A stretch of DNA of 34,945 bases from IMG/VR virus record IMGVR_UViG_3300005533_000230, positions 1-34,945 of that record, one strand, 5' to 3'. Under the pieces are notes generated by a model. It saw only the letters and a program-made list of their open reading frames with translations, ran no database searches and was not told where the DNA came from. Shown piece after piece: positions 17,352 to 24,717 of this stretch. The first letter of the stretch is position 1, and every line of letters begins with the position of its first letter. The position numbers and the translations under genes were made by a program. The DNA is from a virus.

Positions 17352-18304
17352 TTCGACAAACCTTCAGTATGGCGCACAATCCAATCCAGAATCGTTTCGT
17401 CCAGCCAGAAGCGATGCGGCCGGCGTCCCAGGAATCCCAAATGTCCGCCGTGCTCGGTCACCAGCCGTTGCAGTGACGGATTGCTCCGCTCCAGCGCGCC
17501 GGCGCAACTCTCGAACGGTACCAGCGTGTCGTCCTTGGAGTGGATCAGCAGCGCCGGAATCCGAATGTCCTCCAAATAGCCCATGGCGGACTGAGTCCGG
17601 TAGTAATTGGCGGCGTTCCCGAAGCCGAACGACGGTGCGGTGATCCGGTCGTCGATTTCCCGCACCGATCGCAAACGCGCCAGGTTGGCTTGTTCGTACC
17701 GTCCGGTGGCGCGCAGACGCGCCCGCATGTGCCGCACGAAACGGTGATGGTACAGCCAGTTGTCTGGCTGCTCCATACGCCGCGAACAGGCATCCAGATC
17801 GAGAGGCGTCGAGACCGCGCATACTCCGCGAATCCATTGCGCCGCCGATTCACCCAATTCTCCGGCAAGCTTCAACACCACATTGCCGCCCAGCGAGAAG
17901 CCCACCAGGAACACTGGTCCGCGGCTGTCTCGCTGGAGTCCGCGCAAAACCTCGGCCAAGTCGCTGGTCAACCCGGCATGATAGAGGGTGTGAGACAAAC
18001 GCTCAGTGCCGCCGCACGTGCGCATATGGAAGCGGTGCGCCGCGAACCCCGCTCGCAGGGCTGCTCCACTCAAGCCGCGGACATAGCCGGCTGCTCCCGA
18101 TCCCTCCAGCCCGTGCACCAGAACGATGTCGCCCCGGCAAGGGCCCTCCGGGCACTGCGATTCCACCAGCACCCGAATCCCAGGCTCAGTGTCGTAGATC
18201 CGCCGCCGCAGGGGAAAACGGTCTTCTTCCCCATCTCGCTTCCACAGGTGCGCCATTACTGTCTGCAAATGCGGATTCCGGAACAGTGGCTCAAAAGGGA
18301 TCAT
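17348..18304 (-). CDS. YheT-family alpha/beta hydrolase
   Basis: Start chosen at the ATG giving MIPFEPLFRNPHLQTVMAHL, because N-P-H-L-Q-T is the conserved beginning of the YheT (UPF0017) family; the 29 residues encoded further upstream look like non-coding DNA. The 318-residue product has LVHGLEGS (oxyanion side), GFSLGGN with nucleophile S137, IHSKDDTLVP with the acid at about D258, and EHGGHLGFLG with H285 or H288. Substrates in this family are poorly known (esterase or lipase-like activity). It is the first gene of the host pair with the O-antigen ligase-like gene. Confidence 0.85.
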   Translation of the reverse strand: MIPFEPLFRNPHLQTVMAHLWKRDGEEDRFPLRRRIYDTEPGIRVLVESQCPEGPCRGDIVLVHGLEGSGAAGYVRGLSGAALRAGFAAHRFHMRTCGGTERLSHTLYHAGLTSDLAEVLRGLQRDSRGPVFLVGFSLGGNVVLKLAGELGESAAQWIRGVCAVSTPLDLDACSRRMEQPDNWLYHHRFVRHMRARLRATGRYEQANLARLRSVREIDDRITAPSFGFGNAANYYRTQSAMGYLEDIRIPALLIHSKDDTLVPFESCAGALERSNPSLQRLVTEHGGHLGFLGRRPHRFWLDETILDWIVRHTEGLSK

Positions 18305-18412
18305 CGAAGCGGCGGCAGCCTGTAGTATAAGATAATGTCTGTTATATCGTGAGGTCAGTTTTTCGGGCTTTTTTCGTTCCCGAGTGGGCAAAAGTGGACA
18401 AAACGCCGAACC
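18305..18412. other. Integrase-proximal boundary region (candidate attachment site)
   Basis: The 108 bases between the host hydrolase start and the integrase stop are AT-richer than their surroundings. They contain a TATAA/TTATA dyad at about 18327-18345 and a T-rich tract. An inverted 8-bp pair CGTGAGGT (18348-18355) and ACCTCACG (18410-18417) spans the interval and could be integrase arm sites. This is where host and element meet, so an att core is expected here, but the other end of the element is not in the window and no direct repeat could be matched. Confidence 0.4.
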
Positions 18413-19543
18413 TCACGCCCTCTTTTTCATCTTGACGACCTTCCCCGACAGCCTTGCATCCAACTCCTCGACTCCGGCCTGTTGCCGCGGCGCGATTGGC
18501 TTCCGGTAAACGCGCATCGTCAAATCGAGCGTGCTGTGGCCGAGGATATCCTGAGCGTCACGCGGATCGCCGTTGTAGAGCGTGGCGAAAGTCGTTCGGC
18601 ACATCCGGAAAGTGAGGTCTGGTATACCAGCGGCTTTGCGGGCGCGGTTTAGCATCGGTGAGACGGCCGCGCCGTTGCGCTGAAGCATTGAACCATCCGC
18701 CGCGGAAAAGAGTAGCTCACCACTCACTGTTCCGGTCCAGTCCTCCAGTTCATGGCGAAGCGACACGGGAAGCCGCGCGAATCTGGTTTTGCCGTTCTTT
18801 GTGCGCGCCGCCTGGCCCTCGAAGGCGGATTCATCGATGCACAAGCCCTCGGGCTGAACATCGGATTTTGTGAGCGCGAGCACCTCGCCGATGCGCGCGC
18901 CGGTCATCACCAGGACGCGCCACATGAGACGATCCCGCCCGGTGGTCGATTCCCAAAGCCGCCTCACTTCGCTCTCATTCAGGCTCCGCGTTTCTTTCGG
19001 CTTCGTGCAGCTCTTTGGCACTGTGACCTTGTACGCGGGGTTCTTGGGAATGTAATCGTTTTCCGTAGCGTAGGCGAACAGCGAGTCTAACAGAGCGCGC
19101 GCAAGGCGCACCGTCGCGCGAGAACGGCCGGAGTTCGCCATCGTCACAAGCACAGTTTCGACGTGGTGCCTCTTGACGTTCTGAAGCTCGACGGCGCCAA
19201 GCGCCGGCTGGATGTGGGTTTTCCAGGAGGATTCGTACGCCCGCCGCGAGTTTGGCTCAAGTTTCCCCTGATGGATCGGGTAGTAGATCTCCTTCCAAAA
19301 TGTCTCGACAGTTAACGAGCCATCTGCCTTCAGCCCGCCTCGTTCCTGGTCTCGTAGAAGCGCATCGAACTGCGCTTGCGCTTCGGTTTTCGTAAACTGC
19401 GCCCGGCTCCAGGTTTTGGACTTGTGCCGGGAACGCTGCTGACCGTCCGCGCCGACGTAGTACTGTCTCCACTCGGCTTTCCACAATTTCTCGCGCGTAC
19501 CGGTCGCATACACTTCCGGCCGCTGGTGTTTCTGTCTGGGCAT
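18413..19543 (-). CDS. int: Tyrosine recombinase/integrase
   Basis: Start chosen at MPRQKHQRPEVYATG because a strong GGGAGGAG ribosome site precedes it; an in-frame ATG 51 bases upstream lacks one. The 376-residue protein has an AP2-like N-terminal arm-binding region, a core-binding SAM-like domain (about 78-170) and a catalytic domain with R217 (TGARIGEVLAL), K249/K252, R316, H336 (LGHSTLD) and nucleophile Y346. The usual box II His (HxxR) is Arg here (R313-M-C-R316), an uncommon but known substitution. It is the last gene of the replication/tape-measure/excisionase operon and faces the presumed attachment site. Confidence 0.9.
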   Translation of the reverse strand: MPRQKHQRPEVYATGTREKLWKAEWRQYYVGADGQQRSRHKSKTWSRAQFTKTEAQAQFDALLRDQERGGLKADGSLTVETFWKEIYYPIHQGKLEPNSRRAYESSWKTHIQPALGAVELQNVKRHHVETVLVTMANSGRSRATVRLARALLDSLFAYATENDYIPKNPAYKVTVPKSCTKPKETRSLNESEVRRLWESTTGRDRLMWRVLVMTGARIGEVLALTKSDVQPEGLCIDESAFEGQAARTKNGKTRFARLPVSLRHELEDWTGTVSGELLFSAADGSMLQRNGAAVSPMLNRARKAAGIPDLTFRMCRTTFATLYNGDPRDAQDILGHSTLDLTMRVYRKPIAPRQQAGVEELDARLSGKVVKMKKRA

Positions 19544-19594
19544 GCTCCTCCCTTTGGCTTTCAGTAGCCGGGGGAGGCTGTCGGATTGTATCAT

Positions 19595-19807
19595 TCAGGC
19601 GCGCTCCAGTGACTTGATAAAATCGAGAATCGCCTCCAGTCGGAAACGTACGCACTTCCCGAGCTTCACGGACGGAATAGCCGGCCGTCGCATGCCGTTC
19701 GAGTGCTGGCGTACCCATGCTTCCGACATGCCGAGCATCGCCGCCACTTCGCCGACATCGAGCAAGCGGCCAACGGTTGGCAACACTGCAGTAATGGTCT
19801 GACTCAT
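19595..19807 (-). CDS. xis: Excisionase-type HTH protein
   Basis: A 70-residue MerR/HTH_17-type DNA-binding protein: LLDVGEVAAMLGMSEAWVRQ (recognition helix at about 17-36), then PAIPSVKLGKCVRFRLEAIL, the wing with the K-L-G-x(2)-V-R-F pattern. Such proteins bend DNA at att sites to direct excision. Start chosen at the ATG at 19807, which follows AGGTGA; a GTG at 19816 directly abuts the tape measure stop and has no ribosome site. Its placement 51 bases before the integrase supports the excisionase role, though a regulator function is also possible. Confidence 0.8.
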   Translation of the reverse strand: MSQTITAVLPTVGRLLDVGEVAAMLGMSEAWVRQHSNGMRRPAIPSVKLGKCVRFRLEAILDFIKSLERA

Positions 19808-19816
19808 CGTGTTCAC

Positions 19817-22108
19817 CTAGGCAGGCAGCCGTAGACGGCCGTCGCGGAATGCCCTCTTTAGCGCATCCGAATTTCGCATTACGGAATCCGGGCTCTCTCC
19901 AGGCGCGGCATGGTAATTGATTTGTGTTCCTATTCCGCCATTTCCTCCGCCACTGAGCGCCTGCTCAAACCTTGACGTTTGATCCTTGGTCAGCACCCTC
20001 TCGCCCTCGTGAACAAGCTTGATGCCTGTCCTCGGCACAACGCCGCCCTGCTCGAACGTGGCGAGCGACATCGCGCCGGCGAACGTCGCAGCGGCGACCA
20101 CTGGCGCGAGGACCACATTGACCGGAAACGGCACGGCTTCATACACAGACTTGAAAGCATGGACAGCCGAAGACTTCGCCTGTATCAGCGCCTGCTTTTC
20201 GGCCGAGGTGCGCATGATCGCGTCACTCAGCAGGCGCTGCGTTTGCATGCGTATCAGGTTGAGAATGAAATCATCAGCCATCTTTCGAAATGACGCGCTC
20301 AGCGCCGCGCCGAAGCTCTTTTGGTGTTCGAGCATTTGACTGAAGGCGGAAGTGAAGGCTGTAGAGACATCGCCGACCTGCTTGCGCATCGTGGTTACCC
20401 ACGAGAACTTTTGCGCCTGCTGATTCAATTGCTCCAGCGCGTGAGCGTGCGCGTCCGCAAGCTGCTGGAGCTGCGCTTGTGCCTGTATGGCCTCTGGCGA
20501 TCCGGCGCCGTTCTTTGCAACCGCGTCGTTATAGCGGGCAGAAGCCACCGCCGTCTCGGCAGCATACGCAGCCTGCTCGATCTGCCGAAGTAGCGCGATC
20601 TCCTGCTGTCCACTAATAAGCCCGAGGGATAGCGCTTCGTGGATTCTGGCCTCCTGCAGGCTGCGCATGCGCTGCTCGTGAGAGATCTGCGCAGACTCAA
20701 CCTCGCGGCGCGCTTCTTCCTGCCTGCGGCGACCTTCTTCTTGCAGTCGTCCGAGGGAGTCACTGCCATCTTTTACTGCTTTTTGGTAATCAACAAACTC
20801 AGTGGTTGCCGCACCCCACTCATCCGTGATGGTCATCACCGTGCCGCGATTGAACTCTTCCGTGAGCTTTGCTGCTTCGTCGGCGAACTGGCGGAGCCGC
20901 TTTTCGGCATCCGCGGCCAGCTCGTCGGCCGTTTTGCCGTAGTCGAGGCGGGCTTTCTCCTGCCCTGCATTCAGCTTTGCTAACTCCGTGTCGGTCCGTT
21001 CACCTGGCTTGGCGTATCGCAGCATGATTGCCTTGCGCCGTTCCAGCGCCTCAATCTCCACGTTCATCTTCTGCTCAGCCGCCGCTTGGAGGTCTGCCAG
21101 TTCGCGAGCTGAGGAGATTTGCTGGAGGCTGAAAAGCGTGTCGATCGCATGCTTGCGGGCATCGATCTCCTGGAGCTGCGAGTCTTTGACGATTTCGAGC
21201 TGCTCCAGAGCGCGCGCCTTGGCATCATCACGAAGCGCTACACGGTCTTTGATGTCTCCCACCTGCCGAGCGCCGCTCGCATGCACCACGGCTATACGTG
21301 CCTCGTCGTACTCCTTCTTCGCCTGATCGAGGAGCATCTGAATTTTTTCGCGGTCACTGTGCTGCGAAACCAACGCACCGGCAGCCGCGAAAACGTCGCG
21401 TTGTTGCGTCGGATCATAGGCCGACTTCAGTTGTTTCAGATCGGCACTCAGCGCCAGCATGCGTTGCTGGGCCTCGTGTTGCCGTTTCAGCGCATCCAGG
21501 AGATCCTGATTCCGGCTCTCGGCTTCGCCTGCTATCTTTGCGGCGCCCTCTCGGCCCTCCGTGAGCTTGGCACGGTTAACCGCAGTCGCCGCCTCTTCAG
21601 TCGCTTTCTGTAGCTCATGGACAAATTGAATGCTCTCTCTGAAATCCTTCTTGGCCTCCTCGTTCCAACCATGGAGCTTGTCGATTCCGTCCTGCAGCTT
21701 CTTTGGAAGTTCGGCGAGCACCTCGACCAGACCGTAAACCATGATCGGTGTAAACGCGGCGGTCATCACGGCCTGCACTGGTCCCATGCTCGACAACCAG
21801 GTGGCGATTCCGCGCGGCAGCCTAATGCCAATTTCGCTTCCCAGCTCGCGCATCGCGTGCTGGGACTCTCGCGCTTCGCCTGCGTGGCGCCGATGAGCTT
21901 CGCTACCTTTGCGCAGCGCCTCTTCCATCGTGCCGAGCTGCCCCTTGAGGCCCTCGACTTCCGTGCGCATGGCCGACATCGCCGCTTCGAAGTCGGCCTG
22001 CATCTTCGCGGTGTTCTGCTCGACCACCTGGGCGGCCTTGGGGAATCCAGACTGGAATCCGTCAAGGTATACCGCAGTGCTGATACTCAGTGTGTTGTTG
22101 TCTGGCAT
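19817..22108 (-). CDS. Long tape-measure-like protein
   Basis: Start set at MPDNNTLSISTAVYLDGFQS, where family resemblance begins; the open frame extends 45 codons further but lies in the upstream gene. The roughly 763-residue protein is mostly coiled coil (about 60-125, 210-480, 490-600). A hydrophobic segment lies at about 125-160 (IATWLSSMGPVQAVMTAAFT). The C-terminus is typical of tape measures: SFGAALSASFRKMADDFILN, FEQGGVVPRTGIKLVHEGER and VLTKDQTSRFEQAL. If functional as a tail ruler it predicts a tail near 115 nm. It sits in an operon with replication genes upstream and excisionase/integrase downstream, an odd place for a late tail gene, and no tail tube or chaperone is nearby. Confidence 0.75.
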   Translation of the reverse strand: MPDNNTLSISTAVYLDGFQSGFPKAAQVVEQNTAKMQADFEAAMSAMRTEVEGLKGQLGTMEEALRKGSEAHRRHAGEARESQHAMRELGSEIGIRLPRGIATWLSSMGPVQAVMTAAFTPIMVYGLVEVLAELPKKLQDGIDKLHGWNEEAKKDFRESIQFVHELQKATEEAATAVNRAKLTEGREGAAKIAGEAESRNQDLLDALKRQHEAQQRMLALSADLKQLKSAYDPTQQRDVFAAAGALVSQHSDREKIQMLLDQAKKEYDEARIAVVHASGARQVGDIKDRVALRDDAKARALEQLEIVKDSQLQEIDARKHAIDTLFSLQQISSARELADLQAAAEQKMNVEIEALERRKAIMLRYAKPGERTDTELAKLNAGQEKARLDYGKTADELAADAEKRLRQFADEAAKLTEEFNRGTVMTITDEWGAATTEFVDYQKAVKDGSDSLGRLQEEGRRRQEEARREVESAQISHEQRMRSLQEARIHEALSLGLISGQQEIALLRQIEQAAYAAETAVASARYNDAVAKNGAGSPEAIQAQAQLQQLADAHAHALEQLNQQAQKFSWVTTMRKQVGDVSTAFTSAFSQMLEHQKSFGAALSASFRKMADDFILNLIRMQTQRLLSDAIMRTSAEKQALIQAKSSAVHAFKSVYEAVPFPVNVVLAPVVAAATFAGAMSLATFEQGGVVPRTGIKLVHEGERVLTKDQTSRFEQALSGGGNGGIGTQINYHAAPGESPDSVMRNSDALKRAFRDGRLRLPA

Positions 22109-22127
22109 CTTCTTAGATCCTGTTTCT

Positions 22128-22520
22128 TTAGGCGTTTGCCCCGCGAGCCGCCGCCCGCGCGGAGTCAGTGATTGAACGCAACGCTTGACCGCGCGCGCAC
22201 TGGCAGCGGTCTGCGCCATTTTCCGTGATAACCCAGTACCCACTGTTGCAGGCGTTACAGCCAGGTGGTAGCGATGTATCTCCGGGTCGGCGAACCGCCT
22301 TCGATAGCTTCACCAGGTCTGCCACCTTGGGAGCTGCGGTCTCGGTGGTCAGCCATGCGTTAATCATGGCCTTGGCGTGCTCGTGGTTCGCCGATACGAC
22401 GTGTAGCCTTTCGATCAGTAGTCTCCGCACCTCGGCGTCGGCAGGGAAGTAGTCGAGGCCGCTGCAGAGCCGTATCAGCCGTTTGCAGAAATCGCAATCG
22501 CTATTACCGGGTTCCATTTG
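22128..22520 (-). CDS. Small zinc-finger protein of the replication operon
   Basis: Start chosen at MEPGNSDCDFCKRLIRLCSG because GGAGG lies 7 bases upstream. The 130-residue protein has an N-terminal CDFC pair followed by a helical region (ADAEVRRLLIERLHVVSANH) and a C-terminal zinc ribbon (GCNACNSGYWVITENGADRC then QC). It overlaps the replication initiator stop by 17 bases, so the two are translationally coupled. Position after an O-like initiator is where phages keep helicase loaders or accessory replication proteins; no AAA motif is visible, so a direct loader is not supported. Confidence 0.65.
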   Translation of the reverse strand, partial: QMEPGNSDCDFCKRLIRLCSGLDYFPADAEVRRLLIERLHVVSANHEHAKAMINAWLTTETAAPKVADLVKLSKAVRRPGDTSLPPGCNACNSGYWVITENGADRCQCARGQALRSITDSARAAARGANA

Positions 22521-23436
22521 CCACCTCCGATGAGCACTCTGCCAGCACGGAAGGGTCCGGACCGCCATAATCCCAGGATTTATCGATCTCAGCCTGTTTG
22601 TGGTCTTGCGCGGTCATTGCCCGCGGCCAGTCGCCCTCCCAGCGGTCCTTGCTCTGCTCGAACAGCCACTTGTCGGCGTTCGCAATGGCGCCGCGCGCCA
22701 CTTCACCAGAGGCAAGATACCGTTGCAAACAACCGAATACGGCCTCTTCGTTCTCCACCGTGACAACACTCACCCAGGCCATGCCCGCCGCGTCCTTCCG
22801 CTGCTTTCGTGGATAGCGCCCCCAGAACTCCTCGAATCGCTGGCTGGGCTGCCCCTCCAGATCGGCAGCTCTCGGCGGTTTTGACGACACACACACTGGA
22901 GCATTTGTGTGTGTGTGTTTGATATTCGCTAATTGATAATCGACAGTGACAGTGACAGGGATGTTTTCGCGATCGCCATTCGATCGCTCTGGAATCGCTT
23001 CGTGATCGCTACTTGATCGCTCAGCGATGGGTTCGTGATCGCTTAGCGATGGCGTTTTGCTCGGTTCGGCATCGGGTACTCGATCTCTCCCCCAGCGCTT
23101 TTCGTTTCCGCGCTTGCCAGATTCGGAGCGCTCAACCTGGTATTTGTTCTTTGCGTCCCTCAGTTCCTCAACCTTGCGATTTGTCAGCCGGCCGTCTGCC
23201 GTGCGCACGAAGCACGGCGCCAGCGCCGGCCATATCGTCCGCTCAAACTTCCGCGGCGCCATGTTCTTCGCGATAGCGGCCAGCTTGGCCATATCGTCCG
23301 GTATCGATCCCTCCTGCCAGCAAAGCCAGAGTAGCCGTTGATAGGCGGCCTCTTGCTCAAGGCTCATGACCATCACGTTTTCGTCGGCGTAGTGGTCCCG
23401 CCCATACCAGGGCATGTGTGGTGCTTTCTCTTTCAT
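22504..23436 (-). CDS. DUF1376-type phage replication initiator (O-like)
   Basis: Start at MKEKAPHMPWYGRDHYADEN, with AGGAGG 7 bases upstream. Residues about 8-105 match the DUF1376 pattern (MSLEQEAAYQRLLWLCWQEG, GSIPDDMAKLAAIAKNMAPR, ADGRLTNRKVEELRDAKNKY), a winged-helix-like domain of phage replication proteins. A linker of three 11-residue repeats (consensus S-x(2)-D-H-E-x-I-x-E-R, 126-159) follows, and then a C-terminal domain (RFEEFWGRYPRKQRKDAAGM, 200-270) like that used by O-type proteins to recruit helicase. The DNA of the linker is a phased 11-bp repeat array, the presumed origin. The C-terminus overlaps the zinc-finger gene. Confidence 0.8.
   Translation of the reverse strand: MKEKAPHMPWYGRDHYADENVMVMSLEQEAAYQRLLWLCWQEGSIPDDMAKLAAIAKNMAPRKFERTIWPALAPCFVRTADGRLTNRKVEELRDAKNKYQVERSESGKRGNEKRWGRDRVPDAEPSKTPSLSDHEPIAERSSSDHEAIPERSNGDRENIPVTVTVDYQLANIKHTHTNAPVCVSSKPPRAADLEGQPSQRFEEFWGRYPRKQRKDAAGMAWVSVVTVENEEAVFGCLQRYLASGEVARGAIANADKWLFEQSKDRWEGDWPRAMTAQDHKQAEIDKSWDYGGPDPSVLAECSSEVANGTR
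22887..22917. repeat. (AC)5/(GT)5 hairpin beside the origin array
   Basis: Ten-base perfect arms ACACACACAC and GTGTGTGTGT separated by TGGAGCATTT lie in the replication gene, immediately beyond the AT-rich tract. The arms could extrude or fold in single-stranded DNA and mark the origin edge. Confidence 0.55.
22918..22943. other. AT-rich tract, possible DNA unwinding element
   Basis: A stretch of 26 bases about 73% A+T (TTTGATATTC and AATTGATAAT) lies between the hairpin and the repeat array inside an otherwise GC-rich gene. This is where an unwinding element would sit in a lambda-like origin. Confidence 0.5.
22960..23058. repeat. Nine-unit 11-bp iteron array (candidate replication origin)
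   Basis: Units begin at 22960, 22971, 22982, 22993, 23004, 23015, 23026, 23037 and 23048, exactly 11 bases apart. The core is GATCGC at 22971, 22982, 23004, 23015 and 23037, AATCGC at 22993, and weaker GATGxx at the others. An 11-base period is not a codon multiple, so the repetition is selected at DNA level; the encoded protein repeats only every 33 bases. Phasing near one helical turn puts all sites on one face of the DNA. As in lambda O, the array lies in the middle of the initiator gene and is followed by an AT-rich tract. Function as ori is inferred. Confidence 0.75.
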
Positions 23437-23480
23437 GGCGGTGCCTCCTTGCAGCAACCGTTTCCCCTTGGCTTCGAGCG

Positions 23481-23550
23481 TGAGTAGCCGTCACCGGGCA
23501 AGGGTTCCGGCGTGTCTCGCCGCCGGCCAGCGGCGATAGACGGCTACTCA
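23481..23550. repeat. 12-bp perfect inverted repeat in replication leader
   Basis: TGAGTAGCCGTC (23481-23492) pairs perfectly with GACGGCTACTCA (23539-23550) across 46 bases that can fold further (CGCCG/CGGCG). It forms a long closed stem in RNA from either strand. Confidence 0.6.
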
Positions 23551-23557
23551 TTGCATG

Positions 23558-23602
23558 CCGGAAAAATCCCGCGGCACTTTGGTAAGCACGATGTTTTTCC
23601 GG
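23558..23602. repeat. 9-bp perfect inverted repeat in replication leader
   Basis: CCGGAAAAA (23558-23566) pairs with TTTTTCCGG (23594-23602) around a 27-base loop. It lies next to the 12-bp repeat, giving two consecutive stem-loops ahead of the initiator gene. Confidence 0.55.
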
Positions 23603-23651
23603 TCTGGCAGGTCGAATGACGCATACCTTCGGTCGCGGATGAGATGTGCAT

Positions 23652-23682
23652 AAAAAAGGCCGAGCAGTTCGCCTGCTCGGCC
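23652..23682 (-). terminator. Rho-independent terminator after the 287-aa gene
   Basis: On the - strand a perfect 10-bp stem GGCCGAGCAG/CTGCTCGGCC with a five-base loop is followed by six T residues. It ends the transcript that comes from the gene at 23832-24695 and separates it from the replication operon. Confidence 0.9.
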
Positions 23683-23831
23683 CGGACAAAAAGCAGTTAC
23701 ACGATCCACGACACAGAACAAAAGAGGGGCACAGGTGGAAAGGTGACCCGCGCCCCTTTGGGTGCAGTGGTGCCAAGGAGAAGCGCCTCACGCGCCTGGC
23801 CCGATTGGCCGGCACCGCCACAAAGCTATTA

Positions 23832-24695
23832 TTACCAACCAAACCAAGCGAACGGTTGGAGGCCATAATTCCGGTACGGCGCTGGCCACCACCGAGGTGA
23901 TCCACGCCTGCGGTCAGCCTCGATCTTCTCCAGGATCGCGCTGGCCTCCGCTTCCGTTAGCAGGTCGTGATGCTCGCGCGCGATTTTCAGGAGCAGGTGG
24001 GGGTAATATTCTCCAACACCGCGCAGGATGTGCCGCTGAACCAGTGTGCCAGCGATTAAGCCATCGGCACCAGAATAGAAATCGGCAGGAGGGTTATGCA
24101 CGATGGCGGCCGGCAGAAAGAGGTCCGGGAGCCCCGCTCGCCTCTTTATGGTGCGACCATCGCTCAGCGTGACGGCCTCGGGGTAGCGCTTGTTCGCCGC
24201 GGCAAACTGCGCAAATAGCGCATCATGCGATTTCACGAGCACCAACAGGTCCACCACATACTTTTCGACGGCGAGCTCATAATGGGCTTTCATCAGCTCA
24301 GCCTCCAGGAACTCCCGCTCCTCAGCCAGTTCCTTCGTCAGCGCGCCGAGGCCCTCATCAGTATCCGGATTTGACTCCCGGCAAGCTTGCGCCGCCTGGA
24401 GCGCATCGCGATCGGCCTTCACGCGCTCCCGCGCCGAAGCGATTTGCTCGGGCGTGGCGTGTGGGTCCTTGTACAGACCCTCCATGGCTGCCTGTGACAG
24501 CGTCAGCTTAGCGCTTTCATCTGCGATGACCTGTTTCTGGGAAGCCAGCTGGCGGTAGCGCGCCGCGTAATCCTCGATCTCAGCACGGTTGCGTGCGAGC
24601 CTCTCCCGGAGAAGCTCCGGAATGGTGGCTGGGTCTGATTTGGAAAGATCGACGGCGGAATCGGCCGATCTCTCCCGTGGTCGAGATTTGAACAT
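23832..24695 (-). CDS. Coiled-coil protein of unknown function (287 aa)
   Basis: I do not recognise this protein. Residues about 20-165 are helical and highly charged, likely a long coiled coil (ATIPELLRERLARNRAEIED, ERVKADRDALQAAQ, ELAEEREFLEAELMKAHYEL). The C-terminal half is mixed (AVTLSDGRTIKRRAGLPDLF, LVQRHILRGVGEYYPHLLLK) and ends in an aromatic tail RWWPAPYRNYGLQPFAWFGW. There is no signal peptide and no nuclease motif. A good GGAGA ribosome site precedes the ATG. It is the third gene after the HTH protein at 25047 and its transcript ends at the strong terminator 23652-23682. A cytoplasmic early-phage or structural role cannot be distinguished. Confidence 0.7.
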   Translation of the reverse strand: MFKSRPRERSADSAVDLSKSDPATIPELLRERLARNRAEIEDYAARYRQLASQKQVIADESAKLTLSQAAMEGLYKDPHATPEQIASARERVKADRDALQAAQACRESNPDTDEGLGALTKELAEEREFLEAELMKAHYELAVEKYVVDLLVLVKSHDALFAQFAAANKRYPEAVTLSDGRTIKRRAGLPDLFLPAAIVHNPPADFYSGADGLIAGTLVQRHILRGVGEYYPHLLLKIAREHHDLLTEAEASAILEKIEADRRRGSPRWWPAPYRNYGLQPFAWFGW

Positions 24696-24717
24696 GATAT
24701 GTCTCCTTCAGAGTTAA

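Larger units (their letters stand above)
23437..23831 (-). promoter_or_regulatory. Structured leader of the replication operon (no gene seen)
   Basis: These 395 bases carry no convincing gene; open frames here lack ribosome sites and look like shadows. They hold two long perfect inverted repeats, a terminator for the upstream gene at 23652-23682, and GC-rich self-complementary segments between 23493 and 23538. The operon promoter must lie here, but no good -35/-10 pair stands out. A small RNA or attenuator is possible. Confidence 0.45.

Noticed and set aside
16567-17379. 270-codon open frame on the - strand in another frame
   Set aside because: Overlaps the O-antigen ligase-like gene, whose membrane segments and Wzy_C motif are clear; arginine-rich low-complexity translation.
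17540-18325. 261-codon open frame on the + strand
   Set aside because: Antisense to the YheT-family hydrolase, which has all catalytic motifs.
22960-23058. Possible CRISPR-like array
   Set aside because: Units are only 11 bases with no spacers; they lie inside a coding sequence and fit iterons.
23357-23905. 182-codon open frame on the - strand over the replication leader
   Set aside because: Runs through the terminator and inverted repeats, overlaps both neighbouring genes, arginine-rich with no ribosome site.
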